38,978 nt of DNA from Clostridium sp. CF012. Lineage in GTDB: Bacteria; Bacillota; Clostridia; Clostridiales; Clostridiaceae. The notes below the pieces were generated by a model. The model searched no databases. It saw only the letters and a list, made by a program, of their open reading frames with translations, and was not told the origin of the DNA. Location: positions 1 through 38,978 of the forward strand of contig NZ_JAHLEF010000043.1 of NCBI RefSeq assembly GCF_018861755.1, given 5' to 3'. Shown one piece after another: positions 27,556 to 36,433 of this stretch. Position 1 is the first letter of the stretch, and every line of letters begins with the position of its first letter. The position numbers and the translations under genes are program-made.

Positions 27556-29013
27556 GTGGAATTAAGAAATAAAAAATGGACAAATGAAGAGTTCTTTGAG
27601 ATTAGAAAAGAAGTATTAAGCCAATGGCCAACAGGCAGCGAAGTGGATTTAAAAGAAGCTATAGAATATAATAAGCAAATTCCTGATCACAAAAATTTTG
27701 CGAAAAAATTAATTAAAGCTAAAGAAGAAGGTATAACACTAGCACAACCCAGAGCCGGTGTTGCATTAATAGACAAGCATATCGAACTTCTAAACTTTTT
27801 AGAGACAGAAGGTGGAGCAGATTTACTACCATCAACAATAGATAGTTATACAAGACAAAATAGATATGATGAATGTGAAATAGGAATAAAGGATAGTATA
27901 AGTGAAGGAAGATCTCTATTAAACGGATTTCCAGGTGTTAATCATGGAGTCAAAGGCTGTAGACAAGTTTTCGAAGCAGTAAATAACCCACTGGAATCAA
28001 GACACGGAACTCCAGATGGAAGACTCCTCGCTGAAATAACCCATGCTTCTGGTTGGACTTCAAATGAAGGCGGCGGCATTTCCTATAATATTCCATACGC
28101 TAAAAATGCAACACTTGGAAAAACAATTTTAGATTGGCAGTATTGCGATAGGCTTGTTGGTTTTTATGAAGAACAAGGAATTTCAATAAATAGGGAACCT
28201 TTTGGACCATTAACAGGAACATTAGTACCACCTAGTACCTCTAATGCAATTGCAATAATAGAAAGCTTGCTTGCAGCAGAACAAGGAGTTAAAAACCTTA
28301 CAGTTGGATATGGTCAGTGTGGAAATTTAATACAAGATGTAGCAGCTATAAGAGCATTAGAAGAGCAATGCGATGAATATTTAAAAGCAGCTGGATATAA
28401 AGATATATACTTAACAACGGTTTTACATCAATGGATGGGAGGCTTCCCTGCAGATGAAGCACAAGCTTTCGGAGTTATATCTACAGGAGCTGCCACAGCT
28501 GCACTTGCAGGTGCAACAAAAGTAATAGTTAAAACCCCTCATGAAGCTATAGGAATCCCTACTAAAGAAGCTAATGCTATGGGCATAAGGGCTACAAAGA
28601 TGACATTAAACTTATTAAAAGGTCAAAGATTGCCTATGTCTCAGGAATTGAAAACAGAAATAGAAGTAATAAAAGCTGAAACAAAGTGCATGATAGACAA
28701 GATATATGAAATCGGAAAAGGTGACCTAGCTATAGGATCAGTTAAAGGCTTTGCTATGGGAATCATTGATGTTCCATTTGCACCAAGTAAATTTAATGCT
28801 GGTAAAATGATGCCTGCAAGAGATAATAATGGAGCAATAAGATACCTAAAATTCGGGAATATTCCATTTACACAGGATTTAATAAATTTCAATATGAAAA
28901 AACTTGAAGACAGAGCGAAATTTGAAAATAGAGATGTAAGCTTCCAAATGACAATAGATGATATATTCGCAGTAGGAAAAGGCGTACTTATTGGAAGACC
29001 AGAGAAAAAATAA
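27556..29013 (+). CDS. glmE: Glutamate mutase, catalytic subunit (epsilon)
   Basis: A 485-residue TIM-barrel subunit. The three arginines that hold the glutamate carboxylates in C. cochlearium are present at the same numbers: R66 (QPRAG), R100 (SYTR) and R149 (ESRH). The candidate base E171 (SNEGGG) is also present. Together with GlmS it carries out the radical carbon-skeleton rearrangement. The start is GTG 27556 after AGGAGGG. Conservation of these residues predicts an active enzyme. Confidence 0.98.
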   Translation: MELRNKKWTNEEFFEIRKEVLSQWPTGSEVDLKEAIEYNKQIPDHKNFAKKLIKAKEEGITLAQPRAGVALIDKHIELLNFLETEGGADLLPSTIDSYTRQNRYDECEIGIKDSISEGRSLLNGFPGVNHGVKGCRQVFEAVNNPLESRHGTPDGRLLAEITHASGWTSNEGGGISYNIPYAKNATLGKTILDWQYCDRLVGFYEEQGISINREPFGPLTGTLVPPSTSNAIAIIESLLAAEQGVKNLTVGYGQCGNLIQDVAAIRALEEQCDEYLKAAGYKDIYLTTVLHQWMGGFPADEAQAFGVISTGAATAALAGATKVIVKTPHEAIGIPTKEANAMGIRATKMTLNLLKGQRLPMSQELKTEIEVIKAETKCMIDKIYEIGKGDLAIGSVKGFAMGIIDVPFAPSKFNAGKMMPARDNNGAIRYLKFGNIPFTQDLINFNMKKLEDRAKFENRDVSFQMTIDDIFAVGKGVLIGRPEKK

Positions 29014-29064
29014 ATGTATATATTAAAATTGCATTAAAAAATTATAGAAGGATAGGTGTATATT

Positions 29065-30306
29065 ATGAAAATTATTGATGTATTATGTTCAACAGGAAGA
29101 ACAGGATTTTATTTTGACGACCAAAGAGCTATAAAAAAAGGTGCGCAGCATGACGGCTTTACATATGTAGGTGAACCAGTGACAGAAGGATTTACATCTA
29201 TTAGACAAGCAGGAGAATCAATATCAGTAATGCTTATACTTGAAGATGGCCAAGTAGCTTACGGAGATTGTGCAGCAGTACAATATTCTGGAGCAGGCGG
29301 ACGTGACCCGTTATTCCTTGCAAAAGATTTTATACCAATTATAGAAAGTGAAATAGCACCAAAATTAATAGGTAGAGAACTCACAAACTTTAAAAGCCTG
29401 GCAGAAGAGTTTGACCACATGCTAGTTAACGGTAAAAGACTTCATACAGCAATAAGATATGGAATAACTCAAGCTATTCTAGATGCTGTAGCAAAAGCTA
29501 AAAAAGTAACTATGGCAGAAATTGTACGTGATGAATATAAAACTGGAGTAGATATTAAGAGAATAGCTATTTTCACACAATCAGGTGATGATAGATACAA
29601 TAGCTCAGATAAAATGATAATAAAAGGTGCAGACGTAATGCCTCACGCACTAATAAACAATGTAGAAGAAAAATTAGGACTTAAGGGTGAAAAATTACTT
29701 GCTTATGTGGAGTGGTTAAGTGCTAGAGTATTAAAATTAAGAACTGATAAAAACTATAATCCAATATTCCACATAGATGTATATGGAACAATCGGAGTTG
29801 CGTTCAACAACGATACAAAAGCTATGGCTGATTATTTAGCAACACTAGAACTTGCTGCAAAGCCATTCGCCTTGAGAATTGAAGGACCAATGGATGTTGA
29901 GCATAGAGAAAGACAAATGGAAGCATTAAGAGATTTAACAACAGAATTAGATAATAGAAAGATTAATGTAGAACTTGTTGCGGATGAATGGTGTAATACT
30001 TATGAAGACGTAGTATTATTTGCAGATAATAAAGCAGGACATATGCTTCAAATAAAAACACCAGATTTAGGTGGAGTTAATAACATAATTGAAGCTATAT
30101 TATATTGCAAAAAACAAGGACGTGGAGCATACTGTGGTGGAACATGTAATGAAACTAACAGATCTGCAGAAGTGTGTACAAACATAGCTATGGGTTGTGG
30201 AGCAGATCAATGCTTAGCAAAACCAGGTATGGGTGTAGATGAAGGATATATGATAGTTAATAACGAAATGAATAGAGTTGTAGCTCTAGTTAATAGAAAA
30301 AAATAA
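29065..30306 (+). CDS. mal: 3-Methylaspartate ammonia-lyase
   Basis: A 413-residue enolase-superfamily enzyme, the same length as the C. tetanomorphum enzyme. It eliminates ammonia from 3-methylaspartate to give mesaconate. Catalytic H194 (MPH) and K331 (QIK), and Mg ligands D238 (HIDV), E273 (RIEG) and D307 (ADEW), all sit at the family positions. ATG 29065 is chosen because it gives the family length and follows GATAGGTG at a proper distance; GTG 29056 overlaps that site. Confidence 0.98.
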   Translation: MKIIDVLCSTGRTGFYFDDQRAIKKGAQHDGFTYVGEPVTEGFTSIRQAGESISVMLILEDGQVAYGDCAAVQYSGAGGRDPLFLAKDFIPIIESEIAPKLIGRELTNFKSLAEEFDHMLVNGKRLHTAIRYGITQAILDAVAKAKKVTMAEIVRDEYKTGVDIKRIAIFTQSGDDRYNSSDKMIIKGADVMPHALINNVEEKLGLKGEKLLAYVEWLSARVLKLRTDKNYNPIFHIDVYGTIGVAFNNDTKAMADYLATLELAAKPFALRIEGPMDVEHRERQMEALRDLTTELDNRKINVELVADEWCNTYEDVVLFADNKAGHMLQIKTPDLGGVNNIIEAILYCKKQGRGAYCGGTCNETNRSAEVCTNIAMGCGADQCLAKPGMGVDEGYMIVNNEMNRVVALVNRKK

Positions 30307-30330
30307 GAAAAACAATTAATTTGGGATGAT

Positions 30331-30382
30331 AAGTATCCTTTTGAAGAATACTTATAGAGGCGGTTTATTTAAACTGCCTTTT
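30331..30382 (+). terminator. Tandem hairpins after mal (possible attenuator)
   Basis: ATAAGTAT/ATACTTAT (30339 region with 30349-30356) is followed by AGGCGGTTT (30358-30366) pairing with AAACTGCCT (30371-30379) around ATTT. The T tract (TTTT then CCC) is short. It may end part of the transcripts and so lower expression of the hydratase and lyase genes relative to the mutase genes. Full termination seems unlikely, because I see no clear new promoter before 30449. Confidence 0.45.
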
Positions 30383-30448
30383 CCCATATTTAAAAAACAA
30401 TTCTAACGATATTTCAGCTTCGAAGAAGATGATTAAAAGGAGGATGCA

Positions 30449-31291
30449 ATGAAAGAAATAAATGTATCTGAAATAACAAAAACAATAAAAAAATTATGTA
30501 TAGATGCTAATTACTATCTTTCTGATGATATTAGAAACCAATTAAAAAAGGCTAGAGAAAAGGAAACTTGGGATATAGCTAAAGGTGTTTTAGATAAGAT
30601 TTTAATAAATGCAGATATAGCTAAAAATGAAAAAATGCCAATGTGTCAAGACACAGGTATGACTTGTGTATTTATAGAGCTTGGCCAAGAGGTTCATATA
30701 GTAGGTGGAAGCCTTGAGGAAGCTATTAATAAGGGCGTAGCAGCAGGATATGAAGAGGGCTTTTTAAGAAAGTCAGTAGTTAAAGATGCAATTAACAGAG
30801 TAAATACAAAAGATAACACTCCAGCGGTTATATATTATGATATAGTACCCGGAGATAAATTAAAAATAACTGTAGCTCCAAAGGGGTTTGGTTCAGAAAA
30901 CATGAGTCAAATTAAAATGTTAAAACCTTCAGATGGGCTCCAAGGGGTTAAGGAATTTATCTTAAAAGTAGTAAAAGAAGCTGGTCCTAATCCATGTCCA
31001 CCTATAGTTGTAGGGGTAGGCATAGGCGGGACGTTTGATAAGGCGGCGAACCTTGCTAAAAGAGCAGCAGTTAGACCAACAGAGCAGGCAAACTCAGATT
31101 CTTTCTATGCAGATCTTGAAGAAGAGCTTACACAGGAAATAAATAAGCTAGGTATAGGACCTCAAGGTTTTGGTGGAAGAACTACAGCCTTAGCTGTTAA
31201 TATTGAAACTTATCCAACTCATATAGCAGGGCTACCAGTGGCAGTAAATATAAATTGTCATGCTGCAAGACATGCAGAAGCTGAGCTTTAA
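30449..31291 (+). CDS. Class I fumarase-type hydratase, alpha subunit (probable mesaconase)
   Basis: A 280-residue protein equal to the N-terminal domain of class I fumarases. The three [4Fe-4S] cysteine ligands are visible: C66 (MPMCQDTG), C183 (GPNPCPP) and C270 (NCHAARH). In the methylaspartate pathway a class I hydratase of this kind adds water to mesaconate to give (S)-citramalate. The position between mal and the lyase genes supports that role over plain fumarase; many such enzymes use both substrates. AGGAGG precedes ATG 30449. Confidence 0.92.
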   Translation: MKEINVSEITKTIKKLCIDANYYLSDDIRNQLKKAREKETWDIAKGVLDKILINADIAKNEKMPMCQDTGMTCVFIELGQEVHIVGGSLEEAINKGVAAGYEEGFLRKSVVKDAINRVNTKDNTPAVIYYDIVPGDKLKITVAPKGFGSENMSQIKMLKPSDGLQGVKEFILKVVKEAGPNPCPPIVVGVGIGGTFDKAANLAKRAAVRPTEQANSDSFYADLEEELTQEINKLGIGPQGFGGRTTALAVNIETYPTHIAGLPVAVNINCHAARHAEAEL

Positions 31292-31345
31292 AGGTATTGT
31301 AGTGCCATTTGTATGATATAAATAGGATAAGGGGAGGAGAATGTT

Positions 31346-31903
31346 ATGGAAAAAAGAATAACTACGCCACTTACAAAAGATGTGATTAACGATTTAAAAG
31401 CAGGAGACAGTGTGCTATTATCTGGCGTAATATATACAGCTAGAGATGCAGCGCATAAAAGACTAGTTGACCTTATAGATAAGGGAGAAAAGCTCCCAAT
31501 AGATGTTAAGGATGCAGTTATATATTATGTTGGACCAACTCCAGCAAAGCCCGGAATGGCCCTTGGATCAGCGGGACCTACTACAAGCTATAGAATGGAT
31601 GCATATGCTCCAAAGCTTCTTGAGAAAGGCCTAAAAGGGATGATAGGTAAGGGTCTCAGATCTCAAGAGGTTGTAGACTCTATGATTAAAAATGGTGCTG
31701 TATATTTTGCAGCCATTGGTGGAGCGGGAGCACTAATAGGTAAATGTGTAAAGAAGGCAGAAATAGTTACCTATGAGGATTTAGGCTCTGAAGCTATAAG
31801 AAGACTTGAAGTAGAGGACTTACCTATAGTCGTTGTAATAGACAGTAAGGGTAACAATCTATACGAGCAAGGACAAAATGCTTATTTAGAAAGTGTAAAA
31901 TAA
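31346..31903 (+). CDS. Class I fumarase-type hydratase, beta subunit (probable mesaconase)
   Basis: A 185-residue protein equal to the C-terminal domain of class I fumarases. Family motifs are SGVIYTARDAAHKRL near residue 30, GPTPAKPGMALGSAGPTTSYRMD near 65-87 and GKGLRS about 105. It pairs with the alpha subunit to build the active site, in which the arginine of TSYRMD and the AHKRL residues contact the dicarboxylate in related enzymes. GGGGAGGAGA precedes ATG 31346; the 54-nt gap from the alpha gene carries no signal. Confidence 0.92.
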   Translation: MEKRITTPLTKDVINDLKAGDSVLLSGVIYTARDAAHKRLVDLIDKGEKLPIDVKDAVIYYVGPTPAKPGMALGSAGPTTSYRMDAYAPKLLEKGLKGMIGKGLRSQEVVDSMIKNGAVYFAAIGGAGALIGKCVKKAEIVTYEDLGSEAIRRLEVEDLPIVVVIDSKGNNLYEQGQNAYLESVK

Positions 31904-31934
31904 AATTAACTTAAAGTTTGTGTGAGGTGATACT

Positions 31935-32198
31935 ATGGAAATCAATAAACCAGCCAAAGCGGGTACAATGGAATCTAACGATATATATGTAATGATTATG
32001 CCAAACCCTAAGGGCGGTATTGAAATAAATCTTCAAAGTATTGTTATGAAACAATTTGGAGAAGAAATAGAAAGTGTAATACAAGATACTCTTGTGGAAC
32101 TTGGAGTTAAAAATATTATAGTAAATGCTCAAGATAAAGGGGCATTAAACTATACAATAAAAGCTAGAATAGAAACGGCTATAAAAAGAGCGGAGTAA
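31935..32198 (+). CDS. citD: Citrate/citramalate lyase acyl carrier protein (gamma)
   Basis: An 87-residue acyl carrier protein. S14 in AGTMESND is the attachment site of the 2'-(5''-phosphoribosyl)-3'-dephospho-CoA group, the same position as in Klebsiella CitD. PNPKGGIEINLQSIVMKQFG is the conserved centre. It carries the acetyl/citramalyl thioester between the alpha and beta subunits. Context with glutamate mutase indicates citramalate rather than citrate as the substrate. Confidence 0.95.
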   Translation: MEINKPAKAGTMESNDIYVMIMPNPKGGIEINLQSIVMKQFGEEIESVIQDTLVELGVKNIIVNAQDKGALNYTIKARIETAIKRAE

Positions 32199-32210
32199 GA
32201 GGTGATTTGT

Positions 32211-33083
32211 ATGAAAAGGTTGAGAAGAACTATGCTTTTTATGCCAGGAAATAATCCAGGTATGCTTCAGAATGCAGGAATTTTAGGTGCTGACTCAATT
32301 ATATTAGACTTAGAGGATGCTGTTAGTCTAACAGAAAAAGACAGTGCTAGAATTCTGGTAAGCGAAGCAATAAAAAATGTAGATTATAGTAATGTAGAAC
32401 TCGTAGTAAGGGTAAACCCAATTACTACAGAATTTGCACTAAAGGATATTGATGTAATTGCAAGAGTAAAACCGGATGCACTTATGATACCGAAAGCTAC
32501 AGAAGAAGAACTTAAAACTATAGATGAGATGCTTATAAAAATAGAGGCGGAAGAAGGTTTTGAGGTGGGAAGTATAAAATTAATTCCCATAGTAGAAACA
32601 GCTTATGGACTTCAAAATGTTTATAATATAATAAAAGCTTGTGACAGAATAGTTGCTATTTTACTTGGAGGAGAAGATTTAACTTCAGATTTAGGAATAA
32701 AAAGAACTAAAGAAGGAGAAGAAATCTTCTATGCAAGAAATCAAGTAGCAATTGCCTGTAGGACGATGAAGGTGGATTCTATAGATACTCCATTTACAGA
32801 TACCAGTGATTTTGAAGGCTTAGAAAAAGACACAAGGAAAGCTAAAAGCTTAGGACTTACAGGGAAAGCTGCAATAAGCCCAAAACATATTGATACTATT
32901 CATTCTGTGTATGCTCCAACGTTAGATGAAATAAAATATGCTAAAAGAGTTTTAGAAGCTATGGAAGAAGCAGAAAGTGAAGGAAAAGGAGTATTTTCCT
33001 TAGACGGAAAAATGGTAGATGCTCCAGTTATAAATAGAGCTAAAAACACAGTAGAACTAGCAAAGCTTTTAGGCCTTATATAA
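32211..33083 (+). CDS. citE: Citrate/citramalate lyase beta subunit (CitE-like)
   Basis: A 290-residue HpcH/HpaI TIM-barrel protein. It starts MKRLRRTMLFMPGNNPGMLQ, then carries DSIILDLEDAV, VVRVNPI and a metal-binding region ILLGGEDLTSDLG; GKAAISPKHIDTIHSVYAP follows in the C-terminal half. It cleaves the acyl-S-ACP to pyruvate (from citramalate) or oxaloacetate (from citrate) and acetyl-ACP. ATG 32211 is chosen over the GTG at 32202, which lies within the AGAGGTG site. Confidence 0.95.
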   Translation: MKRLRRTMLFMPGNNPGMLQNAGILGADSIILDLEDAVSLTEKDSARILVSEAIKNVDYSNVELVVRVNPITTEFALKDIDVIARVKPDALMIPKATEEELKTIDEMLIKIEAEEGFEVGSIKLIPIVETAYGLQNVYNIIKACDRIVAILLGGEDLTSDLGIKRTKEGEEIFYARNQVAIACRTMKVDSIDTPFTDTSDFEGLEKDTRKAKSLGLTGKAAISPKHIDTIHSVYAPTLDEIKYAKRVLEAMEEAESEGKGVFSLDGKMVDAPVINRAKNTVELAKLLGLI

Positions 33084-33117
33084 AAATATGGTTAAAAGCT
33101 TTTCGAAAATTTACTTT

Positions 33118-33128
33118 AGTGGATTAGT
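33118..33128 (+). promoter_or_regulatory. Half-site resembling the GntR operator, before citF
   Basis: AGTGGATTAGT repeats exactly the left 11 bases of the second GntR-operator copy (24621-24631). The right arm is lost (TAATT instead of CCA). It lies 18 nt before the citF start. It could be a weak internal operator or a chance match. Confidence 0.25.
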
Positions 33129-33145
33129 TAATTGAGGTGATAATA

Positions 33146-34684
33146 ATGAAGAATATATTAGGGAGAGAAATACCTGAATATATAGAAGGCTATGGGAAAG
33201 TAGTTCCTTTTGAAGGTGCATTTAAACATGTTGGTATTAAAACAAAAAAAGAAGTAAAAGTAAACCCAGTAACTCCCAATGAAGAAAAAGTTTTAAATAG
33301 TATAGAGGAAGTTTTAGATAAGGTTGAACTTAAAGATGGCATGACTATTTCTTTTCACCATCATTTGAGAAATGGCGACTACGTACTAAATTTAGTTGTA
33401 GCAGCCATTGCAAGTCGTGGTATAGTGAATATTACTGTTGCAGTAAGCTCTATTTTCCCAAATCATTCCCCGTTAATTGAGCACATTAAAAATGGTGTAG
33501 TTACAAAAATAGTGACTAACTATATGTCAGGTCCTGTGGCACAAGAAATTTCCAGAGGGATATTAAAAACACCAGTGATAATGCATACTCATGGTGGACG
33601 TGCTAGAGCAATAGAAAGTGGAGATTTACATATAGATGTAGCTTTCATTGCAGCCCCTACAGCAGACACTTATGGAAACGTTAATGGATTATATGGCGCA
33701 TCAGCTTGTGGAGCGCTAGGCTATGCGATATCCGATGCGGAGTGTGCTGATAGGGTAGTGGCAATAACTGATAATTTGGTTCCTTATCCAGCTTGTCCTA
33801 TAGAAATTAGTCAAATATATGTAGACTATGTTTTAAAGGTAGATTCTATTGGTGATCCAGCTGGAATAGTATCTGGAACGACACAAATAACTAATGACCC
33901 AGTAGGACTTAAAATAGCTAAAATGGCCAGTGATGTTATGGTTGCAACAGGCCTTGTTAAAGACGAAATGTCATTTCAGACAGGTGCAGGTGGGATTTCA
34001 CTGGCTGTAGCTGCAGAATTAAGAAAGTATATGAAACTGCACGGTATAGTTGGAAGTTTCGCCTCAGGTGGAATAACTGGATATATTGTAGATATGTTTA
34101 AAGAAGGGTTATTTAGATCCTTATTTGATGTACAATGCTTTGATTTGCAGGCAGTACAATCCTATGTTAGTACGCATAAACATCAAAGGATGTCAGCTTC
34201 CATGTACGGAAATCCAGATAACAAAGGCGCAGTTGTAAACAACCTAGACATAGTTATCTTAGGTGCTACAGAAATAGACACAAACTTTAATGTTAATGTA
34301 ACCACTGGTTCAGATGGTGCCATCATGGGTGGCTCTGGTGGTCATAGTGATACAGCAGCAGGAGCGAAACTTACAATAATTGTTACGCAATTAATGAAGG
34401 CAAGGCTTCCAATTATAAAAGATAAGGTAACTACAATAACTACTCCAGGGGAGTGCATTGATGTTATTGTAACAGAAAGAGGAATAGCGGTTAATCCAAA
34501 AAGAATGGATATAATTGAAAAATTAAAGAAAACTAATCTTCCTATAATGACAATTGAAGAGCTTAAAGCAATAGCTGAGAAAATGACGGGTAAACCAAAG
34601 GCAATTGTGGTAACAGATCAAATAGTTGCAGTTATAGAATATAGAGATGGCTCCGTAATAGATGTGGTTAGAAAACCACTATAA
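33146..34684 (+). CDS. citF: Citrate/citramalate lyase alpha subunit (ACP transferase)
   Basis: A 512-residue CitF protein that exchanges the acetyl group on the carrier protein for the dicarboxylic acid, releasing acetate. Recognisable segments are SFHHHLRNGDYVLN, VIMHTHGGRARAIESGDLHIDVAFIAAPTADTYGNVNG and the glycine-rich GSDGAIMGGSGGHSDTAAGAKL. Length is normal (about 510). ATG 33146 follows GAGGTGA. It is the last gene of the glm-mal-lyase unit, ending at a terminator. Confidence 0.96.
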   Translation: MKNILGREIPEYIEGYGKVVPFEGAFKHVGIKTKKEVKVNPVTPNEEKVLNSIEEVLDKVELKDGMTISFHHHLRNGDYVLNLVVAAIASRGIVNITVAVSSIFPNHSPLIEHIKNGVVTKIVTNYMSGPVAQEISRGILKTPVIMHTHGGRARAIESGDLHIDVAFIAAPTADTYGNVNGLYGASACGALGYAISDAECADRVVAITDNLVPYPACPIEISQIYVDYVLKVDSIGDPAGIVSGTTQITNDPVGLKIAKMASDVMVATGLVKDEMSFQTGAGGISLAVAAELRKYMKLHGIVGSFASGGITGYIVDMFKEGLFRSLFDVQCFDLQAVQSYVSTHKHQRMSASMYGNPDNKGAVVNNLDIVILGATEIDTNFNVNVTTGSDGAIMGGSGGHSDTAAGAKLTIIVTQLMKARLPIIKDKVTTITTPGECIDVIVTERGIAVNPKRMDIIEKLKKTNLPIMTIEELKAIAEKMTGKPKAIVVTDQIVAVIEYRDGSVIDVVRKPL

Positions 34685-34690
34685 ATCATA

Positions 34691-34732
34691 AAATAAAGCT
34701 GGAAATGATAATTTTCAGCTTTATTTTATTTG
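34691..34732 (+). terminator. Terminator after citF
   Basis: AAATAAAGCTG (34691-34701) pairs with CAGCTTTATTT (34716-34726) over 11 bp, with further pairing inside the 14-nt loop, and then a T-rich tail. It closes the glutamate mutase to lyase operon and separates it from citC. Confidence 0.85.
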
Positions 34733-34783
34733 TTTTAAGCTGCCTTATTAAGTGAAAAAATAGCTCAATGGTGAAACTATATA

Positions 34784-34813
34784 TTGGCTTTTATAACGCA
34801 ATAAATATATAAT
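34784..34813 (+). promoter_or_regulatory. Possible promoter of citC-citX-citG
   Basis: TTGGCT (34784-34789) and TATAAT (34808-34813) are 18 nt apart in the 186-nt gap after the citF terminator. The -10 is perfect, the -35 moderate. No copy of the GntR operator is visible here, so the maturation genes may be expressed independently of the main operon. Confidence 0.45.
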
Positions 34814-34870
34814 AGATTGTAGTGAAAATATATATTAAAGTGAATTATAAGATTTACAAGGAGGACTTTT

Positions 34871-35914
34871 ATGTACGGATTTAACGTGGAGAGAATTAAT
34901 CTAAAAGATGAAGATGCAGTAAAGGAAGTAAGTGACTTTTTACAAACCTTTCAACTATTACTTGATGATAACGTGGATTATACTATAGTTATTAGGCAAA
35001 ATGGAGAGATTAAAGCCACTTGCTCTAAGTCTAAAAATGTATTTAAATGTTTCGCAGTTTCAGATGATTTAAGAGGAACCGGGGTATCAGCTATACTTAT
35101 GGGAGCAGTGGCTGACAAACTTTTCGAACAAGGTATTTATCATAGTTTTATATTTACTAAGGTAGCCAACATAGATATATTCACTTCCCTTGGGTATAAA
35201 CTTATACACAAAATAGAAAATGTAGCTCTTCTTGAGAGTGGAATATATGATATAAAAAAATATTTAGAGGATATTCAAGTGGAATATAATATAGATGGAG
35301 TTTCAAGCAAGTCTGCAATAGTTATGAATTGCAATCCTTTCACTTTGGGGCATAGATATTTGATAGAAGAGGCCGCAAGGCAATCGACAGAGGTACTGGT
35401 ATTTATAGTTGAAGAAGATAAATCTTCATTCCCATTTATTAATAGATATAATATGGTCAAAGAGGGCGTCTCCCATTTACATAATGTACGGGTTATTAAA
35501 GGTGGGGAATATATCATATCAGAGGCTACCTTCCCAACATATTTCTTAAGAAGAAAAGATGAAATACTAAAGGCATATACAACCTTAGATGCATCGATTT
35601 TCGGAAGATATTTTTGTAAAACCCTAAATATAACTAAAAGGTTTATAGGAGAAGAGCCCTATTGCCAAGTTACAAACGCTTATAATGACGCTTTAAAAGA
35701 CATTCTCCCTAACTATGGAGTAGAAGTTGTAGAGGTAAAAAGAAAGGCTCTTATGGGGGATATTATAAGTGCTTCAAAGGTTAGAAAATTAATTTTGGAA
35801 GGTAAAATAGCAGATATTCAGAATATAGTTCCTAGTTCAACCTGGGAATTTTTAAATACTGTAGTAGGAAAGGAGATAATGGGACGGATTAAGGTTAGCG
35901 ATGCGCCCCATTAA
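34871..35914 (+). CDS. citC: [Citrate (pro-3S)-lyase] ligase
   Basis: A 347-residue enzyme that acetylates the thiol of the lyase prosthetic group with ATP and acetate, switching the lyase on. The N-terminal part (about 1-125) resembles a GNAT fold (FAVSDDLRGTGVSAILMGAV). The C-terminal nucleotidyltransferase domain has the NPFTLGHRYLIEEAA motif at 155-169 and the later KALMGDIISASKVRKLI segment. AGGAGG precedes ATG 34871. Together with CitX and CitG it confirms that the CitDEF complex is of the ACP-dependent kind. Confidence 0.95.
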   Translation: MYGFNVERINLKDEDAVKEVSDFLQTFQLLLDDNVDYTIVIRQNGEIKATCSKSKNVFKCFAVSDDLRGTGVSAILMGAVADKLFEQGIYHSFIFTKVANIDIFTSLGYKLIHKIENVALLESGIYDIKKYLEDIQVEYNIDGVSSKSAIVMNCNPFTLGHRYLIEEAARQSTEVLVFIVEEDKSSFPFINRYNMVKEGVSHLHNVRVIKGGEYIISEATFPTYFLRRKDEILKAYTTLDASIFGRYFCKTLNITKRFIGEEPYCQVTNAYNDALKDILPNYGVEVVEVKRKALMGDIISASKVRKLILEGKIADIQNIVPSSTWEFLNTVVGKEIMGRIKVSDAPH

Positions 35915-35920
35915 CATGGT

Positions 35921-36433
35921 ATGTATACAGCGGAAGACATATTGCTAAGTAGAGAAAAAAGAATTGAGTTTCAAGAAAAACTAATTCAAAAATATAAGAT
36001 GCCCATACTAGTTGTAAGAGTCAACTATCCAGGTCTTAACAAAGATAATCGTTTTTCACAAGAAATAACCCTAATTATAGAGCAAATGGTTAGCGAAATT
36101 TTTTCTTATGCTATTCAGTATAAAATAATGACCACAACTGCAGAAGGTCCCATTGTTATTATGTCTATAAACAAAGGTGCAAAAGATATTAAATCAACTA
36201 CACTTGATATAGAAGATAAGCACCTTTTAGGAAGATGTGTAGACGTAGATGTATATGATGAAAAGGGTAGAGGTATAAGTCGAGAAGAGTTTGGATTAGG
36301 TATGAGGAAATGTTATATTTGTGATGACATAGCTCATAATTGTGTAAGAAGTAAAAAACACACTTTCGATGAAGTCGAGGGATTCATTAAAAGAAAATTT
36401 GCTGAATATATGGAGAAATTTTATGGAAAATAA
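35921..36433 (+). CDS. citX: Apo-citrate lyase phosphoribosyl-dephospho-CoA transferase
   Basis: A 170-residue CitX protein that attaches the triphosphoribosyl-dephospho-CoA-derived prosthetic group to Ser14 of CitD. Motifs are LLGRCVDVDVYDEKGRGISR (102-121) and FGLGMRKCYICDDIAHNCVR (124-143), the latter a conserved cysteine cluster. It begins 6 nt after citC without a good Shine-Dalgarno, so it is probably translated by coupling with citC. Its 3' end overlaps citG by 11 nt. Confidence 0.93.
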   Translation: MYTAEDILLSREKRIEFQEKLIQKYKMPILVVRVNYPGLNKDNRFSQEITLIIEQMVSEIFSYAIQYKIMTTTAEGPIVIMSINKGAKDIKSTTLDIEDKHLLGRCVDVDVYDEKGRGISREEFGLGMRKCYICDDIAHNCVRSKKHTFDEVEGFIKRKFAEYMEKFYGK

